The notes under the pieces are model-generated. The model saw nothing but the letters and a program-made list of their open reading frames with translations. It searched no databases and was not told the origin of the DNA. From contig JAEZTQ010000045.1 of the NCBI GenBank assembly GCA_023443625.1, positions 29,355 through 93,354 of the forward strand: a stretch of DNA of 64,000 bases, given 5' to 3'. The stretch comes from Bacillota bacterium (GTDB taxonomy: Bacteria; Bacillota_A; Clostridia; Lachnospirales; Lachnospiraceae). Positions 63,086-64,000 of this stretch are shown here, one piece after another. The translations under genes were made by a program, and so were the position numbers. Each line of letters starts with the position of its first letter. The stretch's first letter is position 1.

Positions 63086-63691
63086 TTACTCACATACTAC
63101 ATGAAGATTATCTCCACAATGTATTTGCGAAATTGCCTTTTCCAAAAAGGACACAATCGTATTTACTACCTTATAACATAGTTCTATAATGTAATTAATA
63201 TCTTCATTGACACATTTTATTTCCTTTAGATACTCCTTATGTATCAGTACGATGGAATGAACAATCTCATCTAGGGATGTGATAAGATGGCATTGTTTTC
63301 GCTCTCTATTCGTTCCTACTCGACTAAAGTATTCTTTCAAGGAATGCTTTAATTCCTTCTCATAGAGTACATGCTCTGATATACTTCCATGAAAAACATT
63401 ATTATGGGGATAAGTACAATAATCTGAGAGATAATGAGTAACTACTCCCAAATGTCTGGCAAAATAGCTATTTATCCCTTTTTCTATATCAAATTCCACA
63501 GTAATTTTCTTTATCTCATTGATTAGTATTCCAAAGGTTTCATCAAATGTGTGACGCTTGGTTAAAAAGGAGGGTTTTAAGTCTGGTAGAATACTTCCAA
63601 TATAAAAAGCCTTCCTATGATCTACCAAGCCTTGGACCTGCATATTCTTAACTAAAAACTTGGCAAGTGATAGATGAGATTTCTTTCGCAA
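63086..63691 (-). CDS. Zinc-dependent phospholipase C-family protein
   Basis: 201 residues with the zinc-dependent PLC/S1-P1 nuclease-like fold signature: HLSLAKFLV, AFYIGSILPDLKPSF, RHTFDET, HLGVVTHYLSDYCTYPHN and HVLYEKEL place His and Asp at the metal-binding positions. No signal peptide is present, so it is probably intracellular; many Clostridia encode such proteins of unknown role. It starts with TTG at 63691, seven bases after GGAGG. Confidence 0.85.
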   Translation of the reverse strand: MRKKSHLSLAKFLVKNMQVQGLVDHRKAFYIGSILPDLKPSFLTKRHTFDETFGILINEIKKITVEFDIEKGINSYFARHLGVVTHYLSDYCTYPHNNVFHGSISEHVLYEKELKHSLKEYFSRVGTNRERKQCHLITSLDEIVHSIVLIHKEYLKEIKCVNEDINYIIELCYKVVNTIVSFLEKAISQIHCGDNLHVVCE

Positions 63692-63942
63692 TTATTTTCC
63701 TCCACAAAATGTATAATGATCATTTTGTCATTTAATAGTCAATTATTCCTAGAGCTAGAATGATACACTATTTTAATAAATATCACAAGAGGACTTCCAT
63801 AATACTTAATAGTATTTTTTTATGAAAATATTTTATAATATAGCTATATTCTCATCATTTTGTGAATATTATCGTTAGCGTATAATTAGGTTAGGAGAAA
63901 TGGGAAAGGTTTGCATTTTTATTTTTAGAGTACAGAAAAGCA
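63692..63942. other. Intergenic DNA with a palindrome before the phospholipase-like gene
   Basis: AT-rich. ACAAAATG and CATTTTGT arms at 63704-63728 form a nine-base-spaced palindrome next to the ribosome binding site of the gene at 63086-63691. No convincing gene seen in the rest. Confidence 0.5.
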
Positions 63943-64000
63943 CCCCTTTGTGGTAATATTAGGTTTGCGAGAACCACAAAACTACAAAGGAAGGTGCCTT
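63936..64000. other. Long hairpin at window edge, possible insertion-sequence end
   Basis: AAAAGCACC...TTTGTGGT and ACCACAAA...CAAAGG..GGTGCCTT form nested inverted repeats about 60 bp across. The plus strand ends with ACAAAGGAAGGTGCCTT, a ribosome-binding-site-like sequence that would suit a gene starting just beyond the window. I cannot tell whether it is an IS terminus or a gene leader. Confidence 0.35.

Overview
This window is low-GC DNA from an anaerobic, spore-forming Clostridia-type Firmicute, most likely a Lachnospiraceae relative. The family is inferred from protein flavour, the sensory [FeFe] hydrogenase, anaerobic cobalamin genes, a SleL-like spore hydrolase, T-box control, strong GGAGG ribosome binding sites and frequent TTG/GTG starts. 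I saw no tRNA, rRNA, CRISPR array or prophage.

Layout. (1) 1-15111, minus strand: one long anaerobic cobalamin operon, cbiD-F-G-H-(J-E-T fusion)-A-cobT-cobU-cobS-cobU paralogue-cobC-cbiB-cobD-cbiP-adenosyltransferase, driven by one good promoter and a cobalamin riboswitch with a terminator. cbiK/X, cbiC and cbiL are not in view. (2) 15244-18078: a 2-hydroxyacid dehydrogenase, trpS and a HAD phosphatase. (3) 18379-23309: the most unusual region. A LytTR response regulator and a GHKL histidine kinase sit upstream of three repeated cassettes. Each cassette has a pair of LytTR-type boxes 21 bp apart, an extended -10, a 12-16 codon ORF for a tiny amphipathic peptide, a conserved hairpin, and then a transporter gene: two about 90% identical short FtsX-like membrane proteins and one ABC ATPase that has lost its signature motif, Walker B glutamate and H-loop histidine. 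(4) 23535-25112: luxS and an unrecognised pair of related small genes. (5) 25219-31911: glgP, pgsA, a MITE-like element and T-box-controlled leuS. (6) 31967-36447: dedA and an iron module (DtxR-like regulator, FeoB-associated protein, short Fur-like protein, feoB, two feoA) with Fur-box-like palindromes on both sides of the feo promoter. (7) 36611-45401: a MATE pump, a P2-type Ca2+ ATPase, a small unknown, an odd MBL-fold protein, enolase and an M32 carboxypeptidase. (8) 45566-51668: an opp-type peptide ABC transporter operon. (9) 51879-56769: argH and a sensory hydrogenase operon (2Fe-2S protein, PAS-containing hydrogenase-like protein, SpoIIE-type phosphatase). (10) 56872-64000: lepB, a LysM-GH18 spore hydrolase, a flavin reductase, a BcrA-type ABC transporter, a YbaK deacylase, a protein with an internal duplication, a zinc-dependent phospholipase-like protein, and the possible edge of an insertion sequence.

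Also present are a modular family of intergenic hairpin repeats (18168, 27902, 31455, 62930) and long foldback elements ending in GGGGCTGTTR. The best candidate for an undescribed system is the LytTR/micropeptide/degenerate ABC locus at 18379-23241. It recalls Agr-controlled phenol-soluble modulins and their exporter in architecture only; I infer no sequence homology to them.
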